Positions 10,658-23,300 are shown, counted from the first letter of the stretch. The stretch: 64,000 nt of DNA from Serripes groenlandicus (GCA_031761405.1 JASEVX010000010.1:9334554-9398553); one strand, 5' to 3'. Made by a program: numbers and translations. Notes: generated by a model not told the origin, from the letters alone.

Positions 10658-12814
10658 ATGGATAATGCTAATGAAGAATTGTCTAAGCGACTGCATGAAG
10701 TGCTTGATGTTATAGGCGCATCTGAGTGCGTCCGAAAGAAGTATTGGGAGCGTGCTATGTTACACGAAATACCATTTACGTTTGGAAGTCAATTTTATGA
10801 CGAAACTTGGAACAAAAATTCATATTATGAAGTTGGGAGTTCGTACGAAGGGACAACTACACCCGGTTTACATTCTGATATTGATACGATACATTGCAAC
10901 GAAAACAATTATGTTGTACAGAATTTAGTCGATGCTAAACAACAGGGAATGTCCCTCCTTATCTTAACTGATGAAGACACCAAACCAGGATATGTTCGTC
11001 TTCAGATTGTCATTAACAAATGTCTGGTATCAGTTGGAATGTGCCATGTAACAGAAGAAAGCCCGTTTAAAATCGATCAGAAGGGTAGAGTATGTGCTAA
11101 ACATGTTAAAGGCAATGATGTACCAAAGACCTATCGTAACGGTCCAGCGGACACATTTCCGGCTAGCAATGGTTGTTGTCAAAGTGATTTAGTGTATGCA
11201 TATAGGTGTCGACAGATACCGAAGTCAGCCAATTGCTGGTTACACAGGACACGAAAATACGACTGGCCATCACAGAAACAACATAGGACAATGGGTTCAT
11301 ATGGATGTTTCCTTGTTGGTGTTGGACATCCTCATAGTGACAACAAGTCTATCGAATGGAGAATTTCCTTTTCACTTAAAGAACGTGATCTCATGTCAAG
11401 TCTGAACGAAACACAACACAAATGTTACATTCTCCTCAAAATGATAAAGAAAGATATCATAGAATCAAAGGCCGGTGAATCTATTACATCATATCATTGT
11501 AAAACAAGTCTGTTTTATACAATTGAAAATTCACAAATACATTTTTGGACGGAGGATAAGCTTATACTGTGTGCACGACAGTGTCTTGTACGACTATTAA
11601 TTTGGGTGCGGGCAAAACATTGCCCAAATTATTTCATTCCAGAGGAGAATATGTTCGATAAGCTCTGCCCGGTGACTTTAAAAAAAATAGAGAATGTTTT
11701 ACAAGACATTATAGACAGTGGTGTTAACTTTCTATATTCACTTACCTGTGATAATGTTGGTGAACTGCTAATTTCAAAAGAGCGTTGCTCTGAACTGGCA
11801 TATATATGGGGTAATACGAGTATTATATTTGAAGAAGTTAGTGCATTGTATAGACGCTACAGGGATGATGCAGCATCTGTCTACGGTAGGAGGAACTCCT
11901 TATTAGCTAGCATGGATATTACGTTTAACTCATTTACATGTTATCTGAGTAAGACACAGCACATTCTGGTCTATCTACAAAATACGAATCATATCACAGA
12001 ACATTCTACTAGAGATGTAAGAATGGCACTTGACTCTATCATTCCTCATATACAATTACAATATCAACAGAGTCTGTTTGCCCAGTTCTTGTCACGAGGG
12101 GATTTGTCTTGCCTGCAGTGCGAACACATTTCAAATGTTATATCAGAAACAAGTAACTGTGACCTTATCTCGTCAAAGTTATCTTTAGCATCTTTATATA
12201 TTCAATCTGAACAGTTTGAAGAGGAGTGTAAGAGTATTTTAGTGTCATGTGAAAATAGTTTAGAGCGATATGTGATATCTGTGTGTCAATGCAACAACCC
12301 TCTTAGAATTTATGTTGAACCCGCCATCTCTGAAAAACTACGATTTACTGATATTCCAAGTAAAGACTTCAGACGACACTATACCACAGGCTGTATGGTA
12401 TTTCATCCGTCTCAAGTCAGTCTTGTCCATACATCTCTTCACTACGAGTTGTTCCGTAATGTGTACACACAATCTGGATCAATATTTAATGGGAACAATC
12501 ATTACTTGTTAAATTGGATTACTGTAGATTCGCAAATATATCTGTATTTTCTACAGTATTTACTTTATCATAAATTAAAAAAGCGGAAAGAAAAAGAATC
12601 GGCTGTGCAGAAACTAACACGCGCTCTAAACACGGACTACAATCTTGGACACAGAGAAACGGGGTTAAACCTGGTTGGATGGATATGTTTACAGGGAAAA
12701 GAATTACACTCAGCATGGAGAACATTTTGTTTATCATGGGCAATCAAACCTTTTAAAAATGCCGCTAAATGGCACATGCTACTTTTACTGCGTGAAATTA
12801 TAAAGGGGGAATAG
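10658..12814 (+). CDS. Mab-21 domain protein, candidate cGAS-like receptor (cGLR)
   Basis: 718 aa from ATG 10658. A splice acceptor (TGTGTATTACAG) ends at 10646, eleven bases before this ATG, so I prefer it to the upstream in-frame ATG at 10625. That implies a 5' untranslated exon upstream that I cannot place. The nucleotidyltransferase signature GSSYEGTTTPGLHSDID gives G60-S61 and acidic D74/D76; DLVYAYRC offers D177 as the third metal ligand. Family-typical blocks follow: W-P around 203-204, GCFLVGVGHPHSD (216-228), IEWRISFS (232-239) and SYHCKTSLF (278-286). The ~430-residue C-terminal half is a helical region of unknown role. In animals such proteins can make cyclic dinucleotide signals for STING after sensing nucleic acid; Mab-21 relatives without activity also exist. 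The frame is intact. A 3'-terminal duplicate lies at 27682-27957. Confidence 0.88.
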   Translation: MDNANEELSKRLHEVLDVIGASECVRKKYWERAMLHEIPFTFGSQFYDETWNKNSYYEVGSSYEGTTTPGLHSDIDTIHCNENNYVVQNLVDAKQQGMSLLILTDEDTKPGYVRLQIVINKCLVSVGMCHVTEESPFKIDQKGRVCAKHVKGNDVPKTYRNGPADTFPASNGCCQSDLVYAYRCRQIPKSANCWLHRTRKYDWPSQKQHRTMGSYGCFLVGVGHPHSDNKSIEWRISFSLKERDLMSSLNETQHKCYILLKMIKKDIIESKAGESITSYHCKTSLFYTIENSQIHFWTEDKLILCARQCLVRLLIWVRAKHCPNYFIPEENMFDKLCPVTLKKIENVLQDIIDSGVNFLYSLTCDNVGELLISKERCSELAYIWGNTSIIFEEVSALYRRYRDDAASVYGRRNSLLASMDITFNSFTCYLSKTQHILVYLQNTNHITEHSTRDVRMALDSIIPHIQLQYQQSLFAQFLSRGDLSCLQCEHISNVISETSNCDLISSKLSLASLYIQSEQFEEECKSILVSCENSLERYVISVCQCNNPLRIYVEPAISEKLRFTDIPSKDFRRHYTTGCMVFHPSQVSLVHTSLHYELFRNVYTQSGSIFNGNNHYLLNWITVDSQIYLYFLQYLLYHKLKKRKEKESAVQKLTRALNTDYNLGHRETGLNLVGWICLQGKELHSAWRTFCLSWAIKPFKNAAKWHMLLLLREIIKGE

Positions 12815-12929
12815 AGTAAGCATGATCGAAACCAACATGACGTCATAGTTTATTTATCTATTGGGGTTAAAACTGTTGATAGTGGATGAGATGAGTCTGC
12901 TTGATCCGTGTATTACGATTTAAAGTATT

Positions 12930-14350
12930 AATACATCTGCGTACAGTCCAGGCTTATATGAGTCTGTTTTATACGCGTATTGTGATTTTAGATCTTAATG
13001 CATCTGCGTACAGTCCAGACTTATATGAGTATGTTTTATCCGCGTATTGCGATTTTAGATCTTAATACATCTGCGTACAGTCCAGACTTATATGAGTCTG
13101 TTTTATCCGCGTATTGTGATTCAAATCTAAATGCATCTGCGTACAGTCCAGACTTATATGAGTCTGTTTTATCCGCGTATTGTGATTCAAATCTAAATGC
13201 ATCTGCGTACAGTACAGACTTATATGAGTCTGTTTTATCCGCGTATTGCGATTTCAGATCTCAATACATCTGCGTACAGTACAGACTTATATGAGTCTGT
13301 TTTATCCGCGTATTGCGATTTCAGATCTTAATGCATCTGCGTACAGTACAGACTTATATGAGTCTGTTTTATCCGCGTATTGCGATTTCAGATCTTAATG
13401 CATCTGCGTACAGTACAGACTTATATGAGTCTGTTTTATACGCGTATTGCGATTTTAGATCTTAATGCATCTGCGTACAGTACAGACTTATATGAGTGTC
13501 TTTTATCCGCGTATTGCGATTTTAGATCTTAATGCATCTGCGTACAGTCCAGACTTATATGAGTCTGTTTTATCCGCGTATTGCGATTTCAGATCTTAAT
13601 GCATCTGCGTACAGTACAGACTTATATGAGTCTGTTTTATCCGCGTATTGCAATTTTAGATCTTAATGCATTTGCGTACAGTCCAGACTCAGATGAGTCT
13701 TTATGAGCCTCGTGTTGCGATTCGCGACCTTAATGCATATGTTTACAGTCCAGACTTAGATGAGTCTTTATGAGCCTCGTGTGGCGATTCGCGACCTTAA
13801 TGCATATGTTTACAGTTCAGACTTAGATGTGTCTGTATGATCCTCGTGTTGCTATTCGCGACCTTAACGCATATGTTTACAGTCCAGACTCAGATGAGTC
13901 TTTATGAGCCTCGTGTTGCGATTCGCGACCTTAATGTATATGTTTACAGTCCAGACTTAGATGAGTCTTTATGAGCCTCGTGTTGCGATTCGCGACCTTA
14001 ATGTATATGTTTACAGTCCAGACTCAGATGAGTCTTTATGAGCCTCGTGTTGCTTTTCGCGACCTTAATGCATATGTTTACAGTTCAGACTTAGATGAGT
14101 CTTTATGAGCCTCGTGTGGCGACCTTAATGCATATGTTTACAGTCCAGACTCAGATGAGTCTGTATGAGCCTCGTGTGGCGACCTTAATGTATATGTTTA
14201 CAGTCCAGACTCAGATGAGTCTTGAGCCTCGTTTTAAGATTCGCGACCTTAATACATATGTTTACAGTTCAGACTTAGATGTATCTGTATGAGCCTCGTG
14301 TGGCGATTTGCGACCTTAATGCATATGTTTACAGTCCAGACTAAGGTGAG
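12930..14350. repeat. 67-bp satellite downstream of the receptor gene, two subfamilies
   Basis: About 21 head-to-tail copies. The first half has units with ATCTGCGTACAGTCCAGAC and TTTTATCCGCGTATTGCGA. From about 13690 the units change to GCATATGTTTACAGTCCAG with GAGCCTCGTGTTGCGATTC, still 67 bp long. The shift is abrupt, as expected from separate local amplifications. It shares its core (GATCTTAA, GCAT, ACAGTC) with the satellite at 27975-30245. Confidence 0.95.
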
Positions 14351-15413
14351 TCTGTGTACACTCATAGTCCTGGCAGAGAGGTCACCTTCCGCGTTATATA
14401 GACGTAAATACATCTTCTGACACAAATCTAGAAGTGTAGCCTCAATAGTCGTATGCTAATGTAACAGTAAATTATGCCAAGCCAGAGAGGCAATACGACC
14501 TAAAATCGTCAGACGAGACTCGTAAAGATGTGACTTGTGTAAATGTGCATCTTCTGACAAAAATCTATAAGTGTAGCCTCAATAGTTATTCAACATGGTA
14601 ACGTTTTGAATGGTTCAAAACCGGACAGGCTTTAAGACCTCGAATCGCCACGCACGGTTCAAATACATTTAGCCTAAAATGTGATGATCATTGAACGCCT
14701 TACTTGCACAAAGCTAGGAAATGTGAATTGTTCAAGGGGGTTTCTTACTGACTACCGCGAGCACAAATCGAACCCGGGACGTCCGGGTTTAATTGTGGCA
14801 GGGTAACCACTCGCCTCGGTGACGGCGGATTTCTCAAATTCTGGATAAGTCAGATGAAATCCAATAATATACCCATATTATTCAAGTGTTGTGTATATGT
14901 TATCATAAATGAGAAAATAAAGTATGCGATTGAAATATTAAAAAAGATTTAAAGCGTATTCTTAAATAAACAAGAAGGATTTATAAATCTCCCAGTGTAA
15001 AAATAAACCTGCCAAAACTCGGAAACGTCGAATATAGGGCAGCGCTATCTTTAATGTCACTTTAACCTGGGACGACGTATTAGTTGTCCCAGGTTAAACT
15101 GATGACTGATTTAAGTTTTTATCAAAAACGAATGTGCGAACGTTATCTTTTTTCTCTTTTTTATTCACAGCCTGTCAAAGTTTGTAAACAGCAACTTAAT
15201 TCGGTTGCATGTTACCTGCTTGATCAATGGAAGTTCATTAGCAAAGGGAATCCATAAATCAATTAACCGAAAACACCTGAGTACATACCTCGGACCACTG
15301 TACTTGAAACTACTAAGCTATTTATCTTTTATGGTTAATCGACATGCCTGCAGATTTAAGCGAATATTGAGATTATAGATATACCGGTTTTTATACGAAA
15401 TGAGAATGGAAAT
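14351..15413. other. Intergenic stretch with a tRNA-like SINE head
   Basis: No gene. On the minus strand at about 14745-14830 a tRNA-like segment has an A-box-like GGCGAGTGGTTACC and a B-box-like GGGTTCGATTT, suggesting a SINE head. Around 15060-15105 there is a short inverted pair (TAACCTGGGACGAC and GTCCCAGGTTA). Confidence 0.55.
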
Positions 15414-15541
15414 TTCAGAAGTAACAGTATATATCTTTTCTCGAGTTCAGAAGTAACAGTATATATCTTTTCCAGAGTTCAGAAGTAACAGTATATATCT
15501 TTTCCCGAGTTCAGAAGTAACAGTATATATCTTTTCCCGAG
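15414..15541. repeat. 32-bp tandem repeat, 4 copies
   Basis: The unit TTCAGAAGTAACAGTATA plus TATCTTTTCCCGAG recurs at 32-bp spacing with one or two differences per copy. Confidence 0.95.
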
Positions 15542-15599
15542 TGCAGTGGTCCGATTGATTTATGTATTCATGTGTTCGAGTTATTTGATTTTCGATACG

Positions 15600-15886
15600 T
15601 GTTTATTAGTTTACTAATTGTTTGTTGGCATCATGTTTTTGTCGCTTTCAACAATTATTCAGTTATATTACGGCGTTCCCTGTGTAAGTTTCCAGTACCA
15701 CTGGTCCATTTATTCTGACACCTGCGATTCATGGTGCTAGCCACACAATTCTGAGCGCCAAGGACGGAAAGCCATTTCAACCATTTTTAAAAGCGGTTGG
15801 TACTACCCGGCCAAAAACGAACCGGCGACCTCTCGCACTCGAGGCAGACGCTCTACCGTTGTACCACTGAGGTGGTCACGTGTATA
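15600..15886 (-). mobile_element. tRNA-derived SINE
   Basis: Read on the minus strand from 15886, a tRNA-like head has box A (TGGTACAACGGTAGAGC) and box B (GGTTCGTTTTTGG). The body follows, and the tail has the molluscan SINE-type segment ending AATTGTTGAAAGCGAC (about 15640-15660). A 5'-less relative of the body and tail lies at 34360-34540. No TSD was established. Confidence 0.75.
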
Positions 15887-16187
15887 TTAAGTAGATATTG
15901 GCCAAGTCTTGCGATTTGCAGTCTTGTTGACTAACCGTAATGGGATTATATGTAATTAAATTGGCATAACACTAATGGGGCTATTCGTCTAGCATTTTGA
16001 TGAAAGATACAACTAGGGCTAAATGACATGTAGACGGACAGTGTTCTTGTGAGACTGAGCGAATGAAAATGCTCGTCTGAATCTTCACTTTACCCAGACG
16101 CATTACGGGCCAAAATCACAAGACGAGTCTGGTATTCAATCCGCATCAGGCGAAACGGTGGACTATTTGCATCCCCCTATTCGTATA

Positions 16188-16470
16188 GATCAAACGGTTA
16201 TAAGAGTGAATTAAATCTAGCCTTTCGACCTATCTATGCTATTTTGCGGACAGGAAAGGTCATGACTCTGCTTTACTTTCAAAACCTCGTATAGATTCGG
16301 TGATTTCCATCCAAACCCGTAAGAGAACGGTTATAGAACAATAACAGTTTCCAACAAGCCCGTTATGGATATTCTACCTTAAGCACAGGATCCCTTGTGT
16401 CTTCACTGTTCGTTGATGCAGCATAATCTATTTTCACCCTACCCTGGTCATACTCAATTAAAAAATCATA
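16188..16470. repeat. Duplicated flank segment, pairs with 30262-30511
   Basis: Blocks conserved with unit B in the same order: ATCAAACGGTTATA, CTCTGCTTTAC, AAACCTCGTATAGA, TCCATCCAAACCC, GTGTCTTCACTGTTCGTT and GCAGCATAAT. This places the segment downstream of the satellite in both units and supports a large duplication rather than a shared small repeat. Confidence 0.8.
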
Positions 16471-16534
16471 TAATCTGAATTTACTTTGAAAGATTCAATT
16501 GTCCTAAATATTGCTAAAAGTACAGACGTAGAAA

Positions 16535-16715
16535 ATGCTTGTGCAGTGGTAGAGCGTCGGTCTCTCGTATCTAAGGTTTCGAGTTTGAATCCTGCGAAGA
16601 ACGCGTTTTGCCTTAAGGGTAACTTAACACAATCTACGGGAGTACTGGTTTTGTCTCCAGAAAGCAGACAGGGACCGTGCCTAACGATCTTTGAATTATA
16701 AACAATATTCGTGGG
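16535..16715 (+). mobile_element. tRNA-like SINE head
   Basis: Box A (CAGTGGTAGAGCGTCGG) and box B (GAGTTTGAATCC) are spaced as in a tRNA gene. There is no cloverleaf that would make a functional tRNA, and the following body does not match the other SINEs here. The open frames through it on both strands are incidental. Confidence 0.6.
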
Positions 16716-16821
16716 TCTCATGATTATAATTTAATAATTTTATAAAACATTATCTAAATACTGATATATGTCAATCAAAGGGATTAACGTTCGGGTCGCT
16801 AACTAATGAACCCTGAGATTA

Positions 16822-17641
16822 AAATACCTCGTTGTTATAGACTGATCTATCTTTGAATTGAAATACCTCGTTGTTATAGACTGACCTATCTTTGAATTGA
16901 AATACCTCGTTGTTATAGACTGACCTATCTTTGAATTGAAATACCTCGTTGTTATAAACTGATCTATCTTTGAATTGAAATACCTCGTTGTTATAGACTG
17001 ATCTATCTTTGAATTGAAATACCTCGTTGTTATAGACTGACCTATCTTTGAATTGAAATACCTCGTTGTTATAGACTGATCTATCTTTGAATTGAAATAC
17101 CTCGTTGTTATAGACTGATCTATCTTTGAATTGAAATACCTCGTTGTTATAGACTGACCTATCTTTGAATTGAAATACCTCGTTGTTATAAATTGATCTA
17201 TCTTTGAATTGAAATACCTCGTTGTTATAAACTGATCTATCTTTGAATTGAAATACCTCGTTGTTATAGACTGACCTATCTTTGAATTGAAATACCTCGT
17301 TGTTATAGACTGATCTATCTTTGAATTGAAATACCTCGTTGTTATAGACTGATCTATCTTTGAATTGAAATACCTCGTTGTTATAGACTGATCTATCTTT
17401 GAATTGAAATACCTCGTTGTTATAGACTGACCTATCTTTGAATTGAAATACCTCGTTGTTATAAACTGATCTATCTTTGAATTGAAATACCTCGTTGTTA
17501 TAAACTGATCTATCTTTGAATTGAAATACCTCGTTGTTATAGACTGATCTATCTTTGAATTGAAATACCTCGTTGTTATAGACTGATCTATCTTTGAATT
17601 GAAATACCTCGTTGTTATAGACTGATCTATCTTTGAATTGA
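16822..17641. repeat. 39-bp minisatellite, 21 copies
   Basis: The unit runs AAATACCTCGTTGTTATAGA then CTGATCTATCTTTGAATTG. Spacing is exactly 39 bp for 21 copies, with variation at only a few positions (GATC/GACC; TAGAC/TAAAC). It is absent from the equivalent part of unit B (around 30500-30550), so it expanded after the locus duplicated. Confidence 0.98.
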
Positions 17642-18695
17642 CATGGTTTCTTACAGATTCAGTGTTTCATCTCGTTTTAAACGGTATTTAAGTTCACGAC
17701 GTCTAGATCGCCTAACGTGTGTTTTCCGGACTTCCCTCACCAGTACTACACACCATATTCGGCCCAGGCAACTGGCTACATTCACACGTATACTAATTAG
17801 GCCATTTATAGAATACGCTATTTGCAATGACTATTGTCAATCATGGGACAGAATGAATGGCCGAGTGGAGGTTTCAAATGTTCCGACCAGAAAAGACCCA
17901 GATATTACTTCGAATCGGAACAGGCAGATCTGTGTATTTCATGATCAAAGTTATATTTATGGCTTAAAGCGTGACTCTGTTTTATGTTATACACCCTTGA
18001 TGTCCTCAGGGATTTCTGCACAATATCGGGTTTTATTAAAAATACATATACATACTTCTATCAAGAGTAAATTGAGTTTGTCTTTAGATATTATATCACC
18101 CTTGTAATCTCATCTTGTTATTTATGTTGGTGATATTGTAAAGGTGACTGTACACCATCATATCCTGTATAGCGCGACTGTATATAAGGGTTTATGCGAA
18201 CTTATTCAACATTTGGAATCAAGGAAGGTCAGGATAAGCATGCATATTTGTTCAATGTAACCTCCATTGTTCGTAATTCATTAATTGAACTGTAAATAAA
18301 CTGCTCCATAAATGTGAAATAACTTGTTAAGTCAAGAAGGATGATATTAGTCTTAACCTTTCCCAAATGCAGACGCATTTTGTTACAAAAGGATAAACTT
18401 ACCGTATTCAGCATTTCTCCATATTTCACTACGTGTATCAAGTATATTTAATAAATATAAAGATTTAGGTCAGCATTGTCGAGTAATATGTCTACCTTCT
18501 TTACGAAATGAGCCGTGCTCTAGACGAAAGTATGTATAGTTCACATTAATCACTGAGGTAAAAGGGAAAGGACAAAATTGTCGAGTAATTCGACTTTCTT
18601 CTTTACCAGATGAGCCCGTGTAAGAACATCTCGAGTAATTCGTCCCCCTTCTTTATTAAATGAATCTTGCTCCAGATTAAAAACAACTTAGTTGT
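17642..18695. repeat. Duplicated flank, pairs with 30540-31350; no gene
   Basis: The stretch around 17920-17985 (CAGGCAGATCTGT, then ATTTCATGATCAAAGTT and GGCTTAAAGCGTG) matches 30580-30635. From about 18470 diverged repeats with GTCGAGTAAT, CTTCTTTA and AAATGAGCCGTGCTC match those at 30762-31340. A 154-codon open frame begins in the 39-bp array; it has no domain and I do not regard it as a gene. Confidence 0.75.
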
Positions 18696-18700
18696 GTAGT
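18696..18700. repeat. 5-bp target-site duplication, left copy (GTAGT)
   Basis: GTAGT directly precedes the left LTR boundary and is repeated immediately after the right LTR at 27574-27578. Five base pairs is a normal target duplication for BEL/Pao elements. Confidence 0.9.
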
Positions 18701-19972
18701 TATTCTGCCCCTAACCTTGTTCATTGGATCGGACAGATAGATAACGGAGAAATGGTTTCCATGTATTAACTATTTAATCATCAGTTTCCACCAATTCAAC
18801 CGTAAAAACTGAAAATATACAATAACCCTAATAAACAAACAATTCTCAAATCTTTTACCTGAAACTTATATCTCACATGACACTAGAATCAATATTGTAG
18901 TATTGCAGACAGTTTGCCAACAATGTAGATCAAGATCAGACTGCACAGATGTGCAGTCTAATCTTGGCAACAACCTCAAAATGCATGACTGCGTGTCAAG
19001 GGTCAAAAACATGTCAAATATAATAATCTGTCCAAAATAAAACTCAAGTGCAAGTATAAACCAAGCAACTGAATAAGTTTGTGCTCAGATTAGATTGCAA
19101 AGGATTAAATTGGAGGCTAGACTAGCACAAGTTGAACCTATTGAACTAAACTGTAATATCATTCATAATGCTTTTATGCAAATGACCCTGTATTTATTGT
19201 TATACAACATTACATAATATTCTAATTCTATGTTGAGTAAATCTTGCCGATGAATACACAACTTTCAACCCATCACCACTCTGCCATGTGCTTTACTACC
19301 CTGTGGTATAAAACTTATGAAAACATTGTTGGTTAATGAGACACTGCTCATAATGAGCAATCTCCCCTTCACCACAATGCTTTCAATCCAAAAACACAAT
19401 ATCAGTTCACCTATATGTTAATTTTAAATGTCTGCAGACCTTTACAACTTGGAAAAGTCCAAAACTTTGTCATCTAGTTATGGGTTAAACACAGAGAACA
19501 GAAAACGAAAGTAGAAGTATCAAAACTATTTGTTATACCAAAACCAGTCTCATTGTTGCACCTTGCATATATATGCATACCACAAAACAATGTAAACCCC
19601 TTTTAGTATGATTGAACATCTTTCCTTGTTAGTTTACCAGTACCAGACAAAGAAATAAGACGACTTGAAAAGTTGCTCAACTAACCGGTACAATAAATTA
19701 TGCAGATAATGTCCATATTCTTACAGAATAGCTAAATAAAGGTACATAATGATATCCAAAATAACTTCAAAAAACTTATTAGACACATTAAAACTATTTA
19801 ACTTACACCCTGGAGCCTGTAGAGGCATTTTTTCAACAGCTAAACTGTTTATGAAGCGCCATGAGGTGATTCCTTTCATTTCCGGCAAGAAATTGGGACA
19901 GGTCTAAAACACGGACCGTCTTCTTAATGGGCCGTGTCTAAAACGCGTACCAATTTATATCGAGGCAGAACA
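18701..19972 (-). repeat. 3' LTR of the BEL element
   Basis: Matches 26302-27573 base for base as far as I can read, at a constant offset of 7601. It contains a strong internal hairpin around 18931-18968 (AGACTGCAC ... GTGCAGTCT). The boundary is fixed by the loss of identity after GGCAGAACA on the plus strand. Confidence 0.95.
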
Positions 19973-19981
19973 CTCCCCGTC
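19973..19981 (-). other. Polypurine tract of the BEL element
   Basis: On the minus strand GACGGGGAG abuts the 3' LTR start TGTTCTGCC. A short purine run at this spot is the expected primer site for plus-strand DNA synthesis. Confidence 0.65.
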
Positions 19982-20372
19982 TGATATCTAACTTGATATC
20001 ACATAATAAAATGACCTTTAAACAAGTTGTGAAATTCAGATGACCTTTAACTGAAGGTCAAACAGAGTAAAATATGTATATACACACACTTAAAACCCTT
20101 AACCCCACAGATATTAATTCAGAATACCATTGGCATTAAATAATAATTAATGGTAGAAATTTGAAAGGCATGAGAGAACATGATGGGAAAGATAGTGTCA
20201 CTGAACATGAGCAAACAATCTCCCCACACAATGCTTTCCAATACCGTTTATAGCAGAGACATAAAAGAATCTATGTGGTAAAGGGATTATGCTACACAAT
20301 GTATCAATGAAAGTTTGGTCTGGCACAGCAGACACACATTAGTCTTGAATTCTTCCCGATTCCTCTGGATTT
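19982..20372 (-). other. 3' untranslated part of the BEL element
   Basis: About 390 bp between the gag-pol stop codon and the polypurine tract. No additional frame, envelope-like or otherwise, is present. Confidence 0.7.
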
Positions 20373-23300
20373 TTATTCGCAGTTTACTAAAAGGATTAGT
20401 TCATTAATTGGCCTTATGTAGTTCAATGTTTTGCCATCTTTTGCGACACGAACTTCAACGGTCCTAATCCTAGAATCGCGTTCACTTGGGAATGTTTTCA
20501 CTACCACACCCAGTGGCCAGTTATTTCTATGTTGTTCTTTGTCGCGAAGCAACACTACATCACCAACATTTACGTTAACTTGTTCGTTTGCCCATTTGCG
20601 CCGCGTTTGGAACGATTGTAAGTAATTGTCTCTCCAACGTTTCCAGAAGGTATTTGACAGTATTTGAACATACTTCCACTGAGACTTATAGATTTCTCTA
20701 ATGTCAGTTGACTGTGTCGGTGAAGACAATGGTTCGGTCTTTTGCGTGAGTAACATAGCAGGAGTTATTACAATCAGATTATCAGGATCATACGAAATGG
20801 GTGCAATAGGTCTGGAATTCATGATAGCACTCACTTCACACATGAATGTACAAAGTATCTCATGAGTCAGTTTTTGTGTGGGACTATTCAACAGCATGGC
20901 ATCGAGGATTCTCCGAGCAATACCTATAAGCCTTTCCCAGGCTCCTCCCATATGGGATGAGTGAGGAGGATTAAATGTCCAAACAATTCCATTCTTTCGT
21001 AAATGTTCATGCACCAAACCTTTTTCAACACAAATACTAGACGCACCTATGTCATCTATGGCCCCAATGAAATTTGTACCTCGATCCGACCTTAGTTCTT
21101 TGATTGGACCTCTTATTGCCATGAAACGTCTTAGTGAGTTGATAAATGCCGAGGAAGTCATGTCTTCAACTACTTCTATATGAACGGCTCTAGTGGCCAA
21201 ACATGTGAAAATGATTGCCCATCTTTTACTCTCCGCAAGTCCACCTCTCGTTTTGCGTGCTACAATCATCCACGGTCCGAATGTGTCTATACCAACTGCG
21301 GTAAACGGTGCACCAGGCGTAACGCGATCTACAGGTAAGTCTGCCATGCGTTGATGAAGGAATTTACCCCGTAATTTACGACAGACAACACACTTGTGAA
21401 TCGATGAAGAAATCGAGCGCTTTGCTCCTATAATCCAAATACCACCGTTTCGTACTGCAGACTCTGTCATAAGCCTGCCCTGATGCTGAACTTTACAATG
21501 ATAATACCTTATAAGTAAACTGGCCAAATGAGAGTTTTTAGGTATAATAATTGGATGTTGCTGACTATAATTCACATCAGCATGTTTCAAACGTCCACCA
21601 ACGCGTAACAGATTCTGTTCATCTATAAATGGCGAGAGAGAAATAATGCTACTACTGTTAGGCAAAACTTCTTTTTTCTTTAGCAAATCAATTTCTTTTT
21701 TAAATGTATCTTTTTGAACTGTTCGGAAAAGAAATTTCATGACACCAGTATCATCAACAGAACCACTCTTTGGAATTGAGATATTATCCTTATGGGCCCT
21801 GCAAACCCTTTTTAAGAGGGAAAATGCTCCGACAAGTGATTGCAATTTTGAAAACTTCTCAAATTTCTCTGCAAGTTTTGGTGCCACACTAGTAATTTTC
21901 ACATTTATTTCTGGCCTTAATTCATTGTCCCCTGCTTCGTCTACAAGGCCAAAAGAAGGACCGTTAGCAAGTTCTCTTGTAAATGATCTGTCTCTCAATA
22001 AGGCTGGTCCCAACAACCACATGCTGTGAGAAAAGTCATCGGGTGAAAAATTGTCTCTGGTACCAGAATCGGCTGGGTTCTTTTCAGAGGGAACATAATG
22101 CCACTGGTTCGCATTGGAAGATTTTAATATGATTTGCACTCTGTTAGTTACATATGTATAAAAGCGCCTTGTCCGATTGCTTATATAACCGAGAACAACT
22201 TTGCTGTCAGAATAATACACGAAATTGCTTGTTTGAATGTCTAACTGTTCAGCAAGAATTTCTTTTAGATCAACAGCTAATACAGCTGCACACAATTCTA
22301 AGCGTGGAATGGTAGTCCCTCCTTGAGGCGACAACTTGGCTTTTCCCATGACGAAACCAACTTGAGACTGTGACCCATGAAATGTTTTTACATATGCCAC
22401 AGCGGAAATGGCCTTCTCTGAAGCATCAGCGAAGATGTGAATCTTTAAAGAATCAGCCTGACTACATGAACTTGTTACAAACATACGTGGGAAATGTAAG
22501 CCTTTCACTTCCTCTAACTTGTTTTTCCAAGACTCAAATCTAATCCTGAATTCCTCTGAAAGTGGTTGATCCCATCCATCACTAATAGAAGTAATCTCAC
22601 GCATCAGCATTCGTCCACTGATAGTTATTGGTATGAGGAAACCTAAGGGATCAAATATGCTGCTTATACTTGACAAAATACCCCTCTTTGTAAGTGGTCT
22701 GACAGGGATGTTTAGACTGAAAGTAAACGAATCTGTATTGAGATCCCAAGAAAGGCCTAAACTAGCTTGTAGTGGTAGCTCATCTTCAAATATATCTAGT
22801 GTTCTCAGGTTCTTGTCCAAGTCTTCTATAGGAAAAGCATCCATTACTTCAGGTACATTAGAAGCAATTTTGTGTAATTTCAACATTCCATTTTCCATTA
22901 AAGTTTGTTGGGCATTTTGTAAAAGGCTAATAGCTTCATCTTTAGTTGAACATGATGATAGACCATCGTCCACATAAAAGTCCCTTTCTACAAAGTTCTT
23001 AATGTGTTTGTTGGCGTTAGCGACTGCCTTCCGAAGTCCCATTGTGGCCACTGCCGGAGATGGTGTGTTCCCAAAAACATGAACTGTCATTCGATACTCA
23101 ATTAACTTCTCTTGAGGATCATTATTCTTAAACCAGAAAAAGCGCAGGAAGTCCCTATGCTTCTCATTCACAAAGAAGGAATAAAACATCTGTTGTATAT
23201 CCGATACGACTGCGATTTTGTCTCTTCGAAAGCGGAGTAAGACGCCTCGTAAATTGTTGGTCAAATTTGGTCCTGACAGTAAAACGTCATTTAGTGAGTG

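Noticed and set aside
15800..15886. Possible functional tRNA gene
   Set aside because: A/B-box-like sequences are present but the cloverleaf arms do not pair properly and the sequence continues into a SINE body.
17643..18107. 154-codon plus-strand frame
   Set aside because: Starts in the last 39-bp repeat; no domain, no conservation of frame in the paralogous stretch near 30580, where stops occur.
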